Assembly (NCBI GenBank): GCA_947629485.1
Contig: CANRDX010000002.1
Location: 28,405-92,404 of the forward strand
Direction: 5' to 3'
From: an uncultured Clostridia bacterium
GTDB taxonomy: Bacteria; Bacillota; Clostridia; Christensenellales; Borkfalkiaceae
DNA: 64,000 bases
Shown here: positions 18,340 through 27,279 of the stretch, one piece after another
How positions within the stretch are numbered: position 1 is the first letter of the stretch
Layout of the letters: the number at the start of each line of letters is the position of its first letter
Made by a program: the position numbers and the translations under genes
Notes under the pieces: model-generated
The model's database searches: none
Told to the model about the DNA's origin: nothing
Seen by the model: only the letters and a program-made list of their open reading frames with translations

Positions 18340-19023
18340 TCACGAAACCGCTCCCGGGGGCGCGGCATAGAGATCGAATTCTCCGTCGAGATCGAAATTT
18401 TCCCCTTCCTCGAACGCCGCGAGCTTGGAAATGGAGACTTCATATGCGGTCATGGTCACCGTGTCCGTCTCCGAAAGGCGTTTTTGATACTCGCGGCTCT
18501 GGATCCTCCCCGAGAGAGCGACGCGGTCCCCCACTTTGAGATTCTGAACGAACCGCGCGTTTCTCCCCCATGCGATGCAGGGGATATAGTCGGACTTGTT
18601 GTAGGCGCGGTTCACCGCAAGCAGGAGATCGGCGATCTCGCGGTTGAAGGGCGTCGTGCGGTATATGGGCGGCTTGCAGATATATCCCGAAAGGACGATG
18701 CCGTTCGGGTTCTTCCCCTCCGCGGGTTCGGCAAGCTCGCGCACAAAGACGGTGAGCATGAGGCGGGATCTGCCCCCTTCGAGCTTGTTGTAACTGCGGA
18801 ACTGCCCCACCGCGGAGAGCATGCTGCCGATTTTGAGATCGCTCCCCTTGATCAGGCGCTCCGAGATCGTCACGGGTAGGATATCCGCCTGCCCCGAAAG
18901 GCGCATGACGCGCACATAAAACTCGTAGAAGCCTTCGCCGTAGACCTCGTGCGAGAATTTCGCCTCGGAGACGATCTCCCCGCAGATGTAGACCTTGTTG
19001 TTCCTTTCCGTGCTGTAATCCAT
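18340..19023 (-). CDS. Single-stranded DNA-binding protein-like, two OB-fold-like repeats
   Basis: NKVYICGEIVSEAKFSHEVYGEGFYEFYVRVMRLSG and NGIVLSGYICKPPIYRTTPFNREIADLLLAVNR...IPCIAWGRNARF. Confidence 0.75.
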   Translation of the reverse strand: MDYSTERNNKVYICGEIVSEAKFSHEVYGEGFYEFYVRVMRLSGQADILPVTISERLIKGSDLKIGSMLSAVGQFRSYNKLEGGRSRLMLTVFVRELAEPAEGKNPNGIVLSGYICKPPIYRTTPFNREIADLLLAVNRAYNKSDYIPCIAWGRNARFVQNLKVGDRVALSGRIQSREYQKRLSETDTVTMTAYEVSISKLAAFEEGENFDLDGEFDLYAAPPGAVS

Positions 19024-19060
19024 ATAGAATGTACCTCCAAGTATTTCCGTTTGAAACGGG

Positions 19061-19831
19061 CTATGCCGCGCCTTTGGGGATCTGCCTGCCCGTGGGGTCG
19101 ATCTTGTAGTTTTCGCGGTAGATAAGCTCGCCGATGGGCACGAAATCGAACCCTTTGGCGCGCAGCGTATCGATCACGATGGGGAGCGCCTCCGCCGTGT
19201 GCAGCCCGTTGTTGTGCATGAGGATGATGGAGCCGCTCCTCGTCTTTTGCACGATACGGGCGGCGATATCGGACGCGGAGAGATCCTTCCAATCGAGGGA
19301 ATCCACGTCCCATTGAATGGGGTACAGCCCCATCGCGTTGCAGGTATCGATGAGAAGATCGTCGTAGTCGCCGTAGGGCGGACGGAACAGCTCGGGCTTC
19401 TTCCCCGTGACGTTCTCGATGGCGGCGCAGGAACTTTCGAGTTCCGCCTCGATCTCCACCTCGGAGAGCCGCGACATATAGGAGTGCGTGGCGCTGTGCG
19501 TGCCCACTTCGTGTCCCTTTTCCGCGATCTTTTTGAGATATTCGGGATATTTTTCCGCCCAAAACTGCACGGTAAAAAAGGTCGCGCGGACGTGTTCCTC
19601 TTCCAAACACTGCAAGAGCGCGTCCGTATAGTCGACGCCCCACGCGCAATCGAAGGAGAGGGCGACTTTGTTGTCCTCGCGCTCTACGCTGTAAATTGGA
19701 AGGGAGCGCGCGCCGCTCCACCACACTTCCGCGGCGCCCGCCGCATGCGCTGTGAAGGCGCTCGCGGCAATCAGTCCGACGAGCGCGGCGGCGAGGGCGA
19801 CGGTCTTTCTCCGAATGGTGATAAATTTCAT
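19061..19831 (-). CDS. Polysaccharide deacetylase (PdaB-like)
   Basis: KVALSFDCAWGVDYTDALLQCLEEEHVRATFFTV...HEVGTHSATH...LFRPPYGDY; N-terminal signal/TM. Confidence 0.9.
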   Translation of the reverse strand: MKFITIRRKTVALAAALVGLIAASAFTAHAAGAAEVWWSGARSLPIYSVEREDNKVALSFDCAWGVDYTDALLQCLEEEHVRATFFTVQFWAEKYPEYLKKIAEKGHEVGTHSATHSYMSRLSEVEIEAELESSCAAIENVTGKKPELFRPPYGDYDDLLIDTCNAMGLYPIQWDVDSLDWKDLSASDIAARIVQKTRSGSIILMHNNGLHTAEALPIVIDTLRAKGFDFVPIGELIYRENYKIDPTGRQIPKGAA

Positions 19832-19964
19832 GCGTTTACCCGTATCCTATCATTTTTTTGCGCGCAAAAATGGGGAAGATTTGTCAATTTATACATGAAA
19901 AGGCAGGATCCGCCTGCGCGCATAGTATATGTATGCGCCGCCGCCTGCGGCTATGACGAATGAA

Positions 19965-20060
19965 ATGACACCCCCTCAGTCTCGGCTTTGCCTCGACAGC
20001 TCCCCCTCCGAGGGGGCGCCAAGCGTTCCTTGCCCACCCCTCCGAGGGGCGCCAAGAAAC
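19965..20060. repeat. Intergenic palindromic repeat module (ccccctcagtctcggctttgcctcgacagctccccctccgaggggg)
   Basis: Related text at 25.03, 37.98 and 21.78 kb. Confidence 0.7.
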
Positions 20061-20161
20061 ATTCACAAAGCCTCTCTTAAATCACGCAACGATTGCGCAG
20101 TTTTCGTATAACCAAAAAAGCGCCCGCAAAGTGCGGACGCTCTCCATAAATCATGAGATCG

Positions 20162-20920
20162 CTACGGCTTTCCGAAGGGAAATTTGTTCTCTACGCTCGT
20201 GAAGGTGAGGGCATAGACCTCCTTCGCGCCCGCGCGCTTCAACGCGCCGCCCAGCTCGGAGACGGTCGCGCCCGTCGTGAGCGTATCGTCTACGATCACG
20301 ATATGCTTGCCCTTCACCGCCGCGCGATCCTCGACGTGAAAGACGTGTTCGAGATTTTTCTCGCGGTCTGCCCTCGTGAGAAACTTCTGCGAAGACGTCT
20401 CCTTTCGCTTCACCGCGGGCGCGATGAAGGGCACGCCGCTGCGCGCGGAAAGCTCCTCGGCGAGCAGGCGGGCTTGATTGTATCCCCGCTTGCGCTCCGC
20501 CCGCTCCGTCATGGGCACGAAGGTGAGCGCGTCCGCCCGCGGGAATTCCCTTTCCAAGAGGGGCAAAAGCTGTGCGGCGAGAGTGCGGTAGAGATATTTT
20601 TCGCCGCGCTTGAACCGCACGACGAGCCGCGCCGCCTCGTCTTCATGAAGAAACGCCGAGCGCGCCTTCGCGACCGTGAGGGGCTTTTGCTTGCATTCGA
20701 GGCAGATCCCCTCCTCGCGCACCCGCCGCCCGCACAGGGGGCAGACGATCGCGTTATTGCGGGGAAGCCGCGCGTCGCAGGCGGCGCAGATCCATTCTCC
20801 CCCAAATACTTCCCTGCCGCAGATGTTGCAGGTGAAGTTGTGCTCGTCGTCGTATTTTTTCAGTTTCGCGCGCAGAAAAGCGATGATACCCACGCTCCAC
20901 CTCTTCCTTTGAAATAGCAA
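20162..20920 (-). CDS. comF: ComF-family phosphoribosyltransferase-like protein
   Basis: Zn-binding CxxC pairs at N-terminus, FKRGEKYLYRTLA, RGYNQARLLAEEL, HIVIVDDTLTTGATVSELGGALKRAGAKEV. Confidence 0.93.
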   Translation of the reverse strand: MLFQRKRWSVGIIAFLRAKLKKYDDEHNFTCNICGREVFGGEWICAACDARLPRNNAIVCPLCGRRVREEGICLECKQKPLTVAKARSAFLHEDEAARLVVRFKRGEKYLYRTLAAQLLPLLEREFPRADALTFVPMTERAERKRGYNQARLLAEELSARSGVPFIAPAVKRKETSSQKFLTRADREKNLEHVFHVEDRAAVKGKHIVIVDDTLTTGATVSELGGALKRAGAKEVYALTFTSVENKFPFGKP

Positions 20921-20956
20921 GGCACGGCGGGCTGATCCGCCCGCCGCGCCGATATG

Positions 20957-21442
20957 TCAGAAATCTTCCTCGTCGCCCTTTTCGTCGTCATCGTCGTCAT
21001 CGTCGTCGGAGAGAAGATAGATGTCGTCGCCCGTGACGTATTCGAGATCCTCCTCGTTTTCGTCCTCGAACTCCTCTTCTTCCTCCTCCTCTTCCTCGTT
21101 GTCGAAGTCCTCGTCGAAGTTCTCGTCGATCTCGGAATCGAGGTCTGCGTCCGTATCGTCGTCGAGATATTCGCGCCACTCGTCGTCCTCTTCGGGGTCA
21201 GGCTCGCTGTCGTCGTACTCCGACTTCTTGCGGCACTCCTCGCACATTTTTTCGCCGGGGCGCATCATGTTCTCGCCGCAGATCGGGCAAAGCTCGGTGG
21301 GAAGATCGTCTTCCGCTTCCTCGATCTCGTCGATATCGCTCGGAAGCCCCTTCATCTCTTTGAGGCAGACGTCGCAAAATTCCTGTTTATCCGCGTCGAT
21401 ATAGTTCAGCTCGCAGCGCGGGCATTTCATATAGCGCACCAT
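20957..21442 (-). CDS. Small zinc-ribbon protein with hyperacidic C-terminal tail
   Basis: CPRCELNYIDADKQEFCDVC...CPICGENMMRPGEKMCEEC then long D/E tracts (NEEEEEEEEEFEDENEED, DDDDDDDDEKGDEED). Confidence 0.75.
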   Translation of the reverse strand: MVRYMKCPRCELNYIDADKQEFCDVCLKEMKGLPSDIDEIEEAEDDLPTELCPICGENMMRPGEKMCEECRKKSEYDDSEPDPEEDDEWREYLDDDTDADLDSEIDENFDEDFDNEEEEEEEEEFEDENEEDLEYVTGDDIYLLSDDDDDDDDEKGDEEDF

Positions 21443-21589
21443 AAAATCTTTTTCCTCCGAATCGCTCGCCTTGTTACAGGCTAATAAATTATATTTGTAT
21501 TTATTTTTTTTGTAAACCGTTTTTTTATGCGTTTTGAAAAAAAGTTAAAAATTTTTTGGAAATTTTTGTGAGAACGGCACAACGGCACA

Positions 21590-22080
21590 AAAATGAGGGG
21601 GCGACGGCGTTCTCATTCGTCGCGGCGCAGCCGTGACACACTCTGATAACGTCATACTGCCCCGCGCGCAATTCTGATAACGTCATACTGAGCGGAGCGT
21701 AGCGAAGTCGAAGTATCACCTTATTCTTGCTGTCCCTTTTAGGGAAAGTACCCGCGAAGCGGGGGAAAGGGTTTTAACCCCTCTGTCTCGGCTACGCCTC
21801 GACTTCTCCCCTTTCTGGGGCGACAAGTGTCCTCTTGCGGGGCGACGAGTGTATCCTTTCTCCTCATCTCGACGCGCCGTAGGCGCGGAGCAGATCTCCT
21901 CTTGGAGAACAAGACTTTGTTCCCTCACGGAATAGGGATTCGCTACTTCGCGCTACGCGCTCGTGCCGCCCTTCGGCAACATAGAACGTGCGGGCGGGGC
22001 GGGGGCTGCGCCCTCGGAATGAGGAATAAGGTGATGCTTCGACAAGCTCAGTATGACGGGATTGGGAATAGTGCGCGGGG
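21590..22080. repeat. Composite intergenic repeat block
   Basis: Contains inverted copies of the ggtgatacttcgac and gtaccCGCGAAGCGGgggaaaggg modules, plus a ctcatctcgacgcgcc module repeated at 38.04 kb. Confidence 0.85.
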
Positions 22081-22140
22081 CGGGTTTCGGCAAAAAAACA
22101 GGGCGGCAAATTTCTTTGCCGCCCTGCGTATGATGCTTTG

Positions 22141-24435
22141 TTATTCTTCCGTAGGCGTATCGTCCTCTTCGCCTTCCGCGCCGTCGGAGCTGCCGGATCC
22201 GTCGTCGTAGACGTCGATATCCTTGTCGTCCGTCGTATCCACATACATGCGGCGGGGCTTGGGCGCTTCCTTCTTGCGCTTCTTGATGACGAATTTGTAC
22301 ACCAGCGGAACGGCGACCGCCGCGCCGACAACGAGGACGCAGGCGATGACGATCAGCGCGATCTTCCAGCCCGCAAGCCCTTCCGACGTCTCCTCTTCGA
22401 CCGTGACATGTTCAATGGCGGTCTTCCAATAGGCGCTGTACGCCTCGGCGTCCGCGTCGTTCATCTTGCCGAGCTTGGTGACGAAGTAGCTGTACGTGCG
22501 GTACGAGACTCCGTCCTCGTCTGCGAGCGCGTCCGCCTTGACGAGCGTGACATCCTTATACTTGACTTCGCTCTTGTCGTTCTTGACAAATGCGGCGAAG
22601 GTGGCAAGCTCGTCGTCGTTGTAGAGCGCGTCGGCTTCGGGATCTAATTCGGCGGCTTCGGCGATGTTCTCGTCGAGCTGCTTTCTCTCGCCCGTGTAGA
22701 AGAAATACTTGATCGCGTCGGAGAGCTTCTGGTTGACCTTATCCGTCACGACGGACAAAACTCCCTTGTCGCCCGTGATCTCTTCGAGTTTTTCGTTGAA
22801 CGCCGCGATCTCGGCGTTGTCCATCAGTTTCCCTTCCGCGTTTTTCAGATCCACGACGGAGACGTAGTTATACGCCGTGCCGCCGAATGCCGTTTCCGCG
22901 TCGGCGAAGAAGAGGTCGGTGCCGATGATCTCGAAGCTATACCAGCTCGAATTGTGTTTGAGATCGAGGATCGCAACGGAATGCCATGCCGTATTGTCCT
23001 CCTTGTTGCCTTCCTCGTCGGAATAGACGAGATCCTTATAATTTTTCTCGTCGCCGTTGATGACCGCCCGCTCGATGGAGAGGCTGCCGCTGTTCGTGCG
23101 GGAGAAGTAGACGTATTTGTACGCATTGGAAGAAGTGAAATCGAAGTTGAGCAAAGTCGCCGCGCCGACGGAGTGTGCGACCTCCGTCTTTTCGGGCGTG
23201 CCCGCCGCGTCGAGATCGACGTTCCAAATGCTTCCGTCGCTGACATACACATAGTGATGGGTGCGGGCTTCGCCCGTCCCCTCGGTATAGAAGAGGGCGG
23301 TCTCCGAAGCCTCCTCCACGTCGCCCGCTTTCGCCACGACGTCGAGTTTGTCTTTGTTCGCGGTGACGGAGCTATCCTTCGCCCAATTCGCGTCGTTTAA
23401 GAGACTTCCGTCGAGGTAGTAGAGCGCACCGTCTGCGCCCACCGTTTCGGACGCGACGTTCTCCGCGCGGGTGAAGTACAGGCCGCCGTTCAGGTTGGAA
23501 TTGTTGCGGCGGAGCGAGTAGCTGTACCCGTAGGGCGGGGTGTTTGCCTCATCGCTTTGGTTGAACTTCGTCTTTGCGTCGTTCGCGCCCCTGCCGTCGA
23601 GCACAAGATCGCCGAGATTGATATACGGCTCGTCGTGATCTTTCAGCCATTCGGGATCCCAAGAATAATCGTAGCCGTTGTTTTCTGCGGTCGCCTCTGC
23701 GCTGACGCGGTAGATCTGGTTGTAGGAATAGGGATCGTCCGGCTCGTCGCTGTCCAGATCCTCGGTGACGTTCATCGTGTAGTAGACGACGGGGCTTTCC
23801 TTATCGTTGACGTCGAAGGCGTACTCCGTTGCGCTGTCGGCGAGGACGGTATCAGTCTCGGTCGCCGTGTTGAAGGAGTGCAGCTCGTAGGGAGCGCTCG
23901 TCCCCGTGACGTAGAGAAGGTACACCGTCTCGTTCACTTCGACGAAGCGATAGGTCGCGCTGTTCGAGCTGACGCGGACGTATTCGCGGATATCCGACCC
24001 GTCGAGCTTGGCGCTCAAAAAGTCGAGACGGGTGTTCGCGACGACGCCTTCGGTATCCTTGACGTTCGTGGGGGAAGCGTAGTACACGCGGTCGCCGTAG
24101 ATGAACAGACCCGCCGTGTAGTCGCCCGCCACCATCAGGGAGGGGATCACCGTCTCCGATTCGCCCCACGTCCCGTCGGAATTTTTCACTGCCCGCATGA
24201 GCGCGCCCTTTACCGGCGTGCCGTAGGTGTTATCGTCCGTGTAGGACGCGACGCCGTTGATGAAGTAGTAGTAGTTATCCACTTCTACGACGAACCCGCC
24301 GTTGGAGATAGCGTCGCCCTCGGGGTACCCGTCTACGGTTTGAAGGGGCGTGCCGCACGCCGCAACTGCGAGCGCGCTGCCCGCCATGATCGCAGCCGAA
24401 AATGCCGCCCAAATTTTTTTCATTGATTTACGCAT
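22141..24435 (-). CDS. Large lipoprotein-like surface protein with C-terminal TM and charged tail
   Basis: N-terminal lipobox AVAAC-G; repetitive YYYFINGV...VYYAS-type strands; C-terminal GWKIALIVIACVLVVGAAVAVPLVYKFVIKKRKK. Confidence 0.75.
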   Translation of the reverse strand: MRKSMKKIWAAFSAAIMAGSALAVAACGTPLQTVDGYPEGDAISNGGFVVEVDNYYYFINGVASYTDDNTYGTPVKGALMRAVKNSDGTWGESETVIPSLMVAGDYTAGLFIYGDRVYYASPTNVKDTEGVVANTRLDFLSAKLDGSDIREYVRVSSNSATYRFVEVNETVYLLYVTGTSAPYELHSFNTATETDTVLADSATEYAFDVNDKESPVVYYTMNVTEDLDSDEPDDPYSYNQIYRVSAEATAENNGYDYSWDPEWLKDHDEPYINLGDLVLDGRGANDAKTKFNQSDEANTPPYGYSYSLRRNNSNLNGGLYFTRAENVASETVGADGALYYLDGSLLNDANWAKDSSVTANKDKLDVVAKAGDVEEASETALFYTEGTGEARTHHYVYVSDGSIWNVDLDAAGTPEKTEVAHSVGAATLLNFDFTSSNAYKYVYFSRTNSGSLSIERAVINGDEKNYKDLVYSDEEGNKEDNTAWHSVAILDLKHNSSWYSFEIIGTDLFFADAETAFGGTAYNYVSVVDLKNAEGKLMDNAEIAAFNEKLEEITGDKGVLSVVTDKVNQKLSDAIKYFFYTGERKQLDENIAEAAELDPEADALYNDDELATFAAFVKNDKSEVKYKDVTLVKADALADEDGVSYRTYSYFVTKLGKMNDADAEAYSAYWKTAIEHVTVEEETSEGLAGWKIALIVIACVLVVGAAVAVPLVYKFVIKKRKKEAPKPRRMYVDTTDDKDIDVYDDGSGSSDGAEGEEDDTPTEE

Positions 24436-24627
24436 ATGACACCTTCCGTATTTCGGAATTTGTTTGTTCTAACGATACGTTTTTTATTATAAACTAAATT
24501 AAAGGTTTTTGCAATCAAAAATTTGCGCAACTTCCACTTTTCTTTGGGAAATTTTCCGTAAGTTGCGCATTTCGGGGCGGCAAAAGGGCGCCTTCCCCTT
24601 CCGCCGCTCCCTTCGGGAGGAACCGCT

Positions 24628-24861
24628 ATGGAAAAATTCGGCATCTTTGAACTTCTCGACGCGCTGTCCGCGCTCGCCGAAACGCCGCCGAAAGAGGGCG
24701 GCGAAAGCCCCGAAAACGGGGAAAAACGCACGCCCGACGCCTCGTTCGCCGCGCCCTCTTACGGGGAGACGCCCCTGCCCGCGCCGCAGCAAAAGGGCAA
24801 CGCGCTCGCCTCCTTCCTCGCGCGCCACGAGGCGGCGAAAAACAGGGCGAAAAAACCGTAG
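24628..24861 (+). CDS. Small hypothetical protein
   Basis: MEKFGIFELLDALSALAETPPKEGGE...; GGGAGGA RBS at proper spacing. Confidence 0.5.
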   Translation: MEKFGIFELLDALSALAETPPKEGGESPENGEKRTPDASFAAPSYGETPLPAPQQKGNALASFLARHEAAKNRAKKP

Positions 24862-24939
24862 CCCGTTTCCTCTCTTTCGGCGCGCGGACGTCCGCGCGTA
24901 CGACGACCTGTCAGTCATACGATTGTTACTTGCCACCCG

Positions 24940-25260
24940 TGAACGCGTCTTTGCCCTTGCCCACCCCTCCGAGGGGTGGGTGTCACGAGCAATGCGAGTG
25001 ACGGAAGGGGTGTTTTAACGAAGGAGTGACACCCCCTCAGTCTCGGCTTTGCCTCGACAGCTGTCTCACGCGGGTAGAACCCCGCATTACTTCGCCTTCG
25101 GCTCGTGCCGCGCTTAGTAGAGAATAGTGCGCGCGGGGCGGTCACCGTTCGCGCTACAAATGCGCTCTACTTCTCGCAAAACGCGCACACGGCACACCGT
25201 GCCGATGTGCAGAAATGCGTTTTGCGACCCTCAAAGGGGGCGCCAAGAAATATTTATCCC
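24940..25260. repeat. Composite intergenic repeat block
   Basis: cccaccсctccgagg-type hairpins, tctcacgcgggtagaaccccgc and gtgccgcgcttagtagagaatagtgcgcgcggggc modules shared with 38.1 and 40.4 kb. Confidence 0.75.
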
Positions 25261-25351
25261 GCTCATTTCCCCTTATATCTTTCTCGTTTTCATGTTCATC
25301 AGCAGAGCCTTTTTTGAATCGCCCAATGATCGCACGCGCTTTTTTCCACAA

Positions 25352-25386
25352 AAAAACCGACCCGTTTTCGGGTCGGATCTTTTTAT
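25352..25386 (-). terminator. Terminator after rpsI
   Basis: aaaaaaccgacccgttttcgggtcggatcttttt. Confidence 0.8.
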
Positions 25387-25796
25387 CTCTTGGAGAATTG
25401 GGGTGCCCTGCGCGCCTTTTTGAGACCGTACTTCTTTCTCTCCTTGACGCGGGGATCTCTCGTGAGGAAGCCCGCTTTTTTGAGCGCGGGACGAACCTCG
25501 GGTTCGGCTTCGAGAAGGGCGCGCGCAATGCCGAGACGGATCGCGCCGGCTTGCCCCGTAAATCCGCCGCCGATGACGTTGACGAAGATATCGTATTTGC
25601 CTTCCGCGCTCACTTCCACAAGGGGCTGTTTCACGACGTATTGCGTCGTCCCCTGCGGGAAGTAATCTTCGAGCGGACGGTCGTTGATGAGGATGGCGCC
25701 GCTGCCTGCGGGAATAAGACGGACGCGCGCAATCGCCTTCTTTCTTCTGCCCGTTCCCCAGAACTGCAATTTCTTCTTGATAGTCGCCTTTGCCAT
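25383..25796 (-). CDS. rpsI: Ribosomal protein S9 (uS9)
   Basis: [33 protein letters not shown]...[50 protein letters not shown]. Confidence 0.98.
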   Translation of the reverse strand: MAKATIKKKLQFWGTGRRKKAIARVRLIPAGSGAILINDRPLEDYFPQGTTQYVVKQPLVEVSAEGKYDIFVNVIGGGFTGQAGAIRLGIARALLEAEPEVRPALKKAGFLTRDPRVKERKKYGLKKARRAPQFSKR

Positions 25797-25815
25797 ATTT
25801 CTCTATTCCCTCACC

Positions 25816-26247
25816 TTAAAATAATTTCAGCGTTTCCGGCTTCTGTGCCGCGTGGTTGTGCTCCGGCCCCTTGTAGACTCTCAGCTTCTTCGCCATCTGC
25901 CTGCCGAGAGAATTCTTGGGAAGCATGCCGCGCACCGCTTCCATGACCGCAAGATCGCTCCGTTCCGCCATCATCTTGCCATAGGAGATCTCTTTCAGCC
26001 CTCCGATATAGCCTGTGTGATAACGATAAAATTTGTTTTCGAGCTTCTTGCCCGTGAGAACGACCTTGTCGCTATTGATAACGATCACAAAATCGCCCGT
26101 ATCCACGTTGGGCGTGAAGGTAGGCTTGTTCTTGCCGCGCAAAATCGCCGCCACCTTAGATGCAAGTCTGCCGAGCGGCACGCCGTCCGCATCGACAACG
26201 TACCACTTTCTCTCAACCGTTTGCGCTTTTGCCATGTAGGTTTTCAT
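25816..26247 (-). CDS. rplM: Ribosomal protein L13 (uL13)
   Basis: [58 protein letters not shown]. Confidence 0.98.
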   Translation of the reverse strand: MKTYMAKAQTVERKWYVVDADGVPLGRLASKVAAILRGKNKPTFTPNVDTGDFVIVINSDKVVLTGKKLENKFYRYHTGYIGGLKEISYGKMMAERSDLAVMEAVRGMLPKNSLGRQMAKKLRVYKGPEHNHAAQKPETLKLF

Positions 26248-26249
26248 AT

Positions 26250-26345
26250 CCGTACTCCTTGTACACTCAGAAGGCAGCAACTTTCCCCGTCGGCCTGCCG
26301 ATGAACGCGCGGTTTGCGCAAAAACTGCCTCTTTTCCGCCGACTA
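26250..26345 (-). promoter_or_regulatory. Probable L13-type r-protein leader upstream of rplM
   Basis: ~95-nt 5' UTR with GGCAG...CTGCC outer pairing and internal hairpins, at the position expected for L13 leaders. Confidence 0.5.
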
Positions 26346-26497
26346 CTACTTTATTATAGGTCGCTTTGCAGGTTCCGTCAAGCTGTTTTGAGTTTGGAAA
26401 TCAAGAAATTTTCCGAAAATCGAAATTTCTTTTCTTTCACGATTTCGGGAAAAAATCCGCGCGCAAAAAAGAACGCCGACGCTTCGGCAAGCCCTTC

Positions 26498-27049
26498 TCA
26501 TAATTTTCTGATGACGCGGGCGGGGGCGCCCGCCGCAAGGCAGCGCGGCGGAATGCTGTGCACGACGACGCTTCCCCCGCCGATCACGCAATCGTCCCCT
26601 ATCTCGACGCCCGGCATGACCTTCACACCGCCGCCGATCCAGACGCGATCCCCGATCCTGATGGGCCTTGCGGATTCTCTGCCCGTCGCCCTCGTCTTGG
26701 CGTCGAGCGGGTGCTCCGCCGCATAGAACCCGCACTGCGGCCCCACGAGCACGTCGTCGCCGAACACGATCTCATTGCAATCCAAAAACACGCAGTCGTG
26801 ATTGCAGTAGAAGTTTTCCCCCACCGTCGTGTTGAATCCGTAATCGAACCAAATGTGCGGCTCGATGTGAAAATGCTCCCCGTGCCCGCCGAGAAGCTCG
26901 TGCAAAATCTCGGCTTGGCGAAGCGCGTCGTCGCCCGGGGTGCGGTTGTATTCTTCGCACAGTCTGCGCGCGCGGGCGAGAAGTCCTTTCAGTTCGGGAT
27001 CGGAGCTATCGTAAAGCTCCCCCGCAAGCATTTTATCTTTTTCCGTCAT
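26498..27049 (-). CDS. Sugar O-acetyltransferase (maltose/galactoside acetyltransferase type)
   Basis: MTEKDKMLAGELYDSSDPEL...FHIEPHIWFDYGFNTTVGENFYCNHDCVFLD...hexapeptide repeats. Confidence 0.9.
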   Translation of the reverse strand: MTEKDKMLAGELYDSSDPELKGLLARARRLCEEYNRTPGDDALRQAEILHELLGGHGEHFHIEPHIWFDYGFNTTVGENFYCNHDCVFLDCNEIVFGDDVLVGPQCGFYAAEHPLDAKTRATGRESARPIRIGDRVWIGGGVKVMPGVEIGDDCVIGGGSVVVHSIPPRCLAAGAPARVIRKL

Positions 27050-27057
27050 CGCGTCTC

Positions 27058-27135
27058 CTTGTCGCCCCTTATAGGGGAGATGTCACAAAGTGACAGAGGG
27101 GTTTAACCCTTTCCCCAGAGGGGGCAGCTTTGCGG
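27058..27135. repeat. ttgtcgccccttataggggagatgtcac..gtgacagagggg module
   Basis: Near-identical at 40275-40370 and 62940-63030; inverted at ~21.73-21.84 kb. Confidence 0.8.
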
Positions 27136-27158
27136 ACTTCGTATCATGGGAACCGTCA

Positions 27159-27276
27159 AATCGCATAGTTGCAAGCGAGACAAGGAGAAGGAGCATTCCC
27201 GAAGGGAGCGTACTTTGTCGTACGTGACCGAGGGAAGCGCATCTTCGACACAGTATCGCGCCGCAAATATGCGATT
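27159..27276. repeat. ERIC-like palindromic element
   Basis: Terminal inverted repeats aatcgcatagttgc / gcaaatatgcgatt (13/14); core gggagcgtactttgtcgtacgtgaccgaggg. Confidence 0.6.
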
Positions 27277-27279
27277 AGC

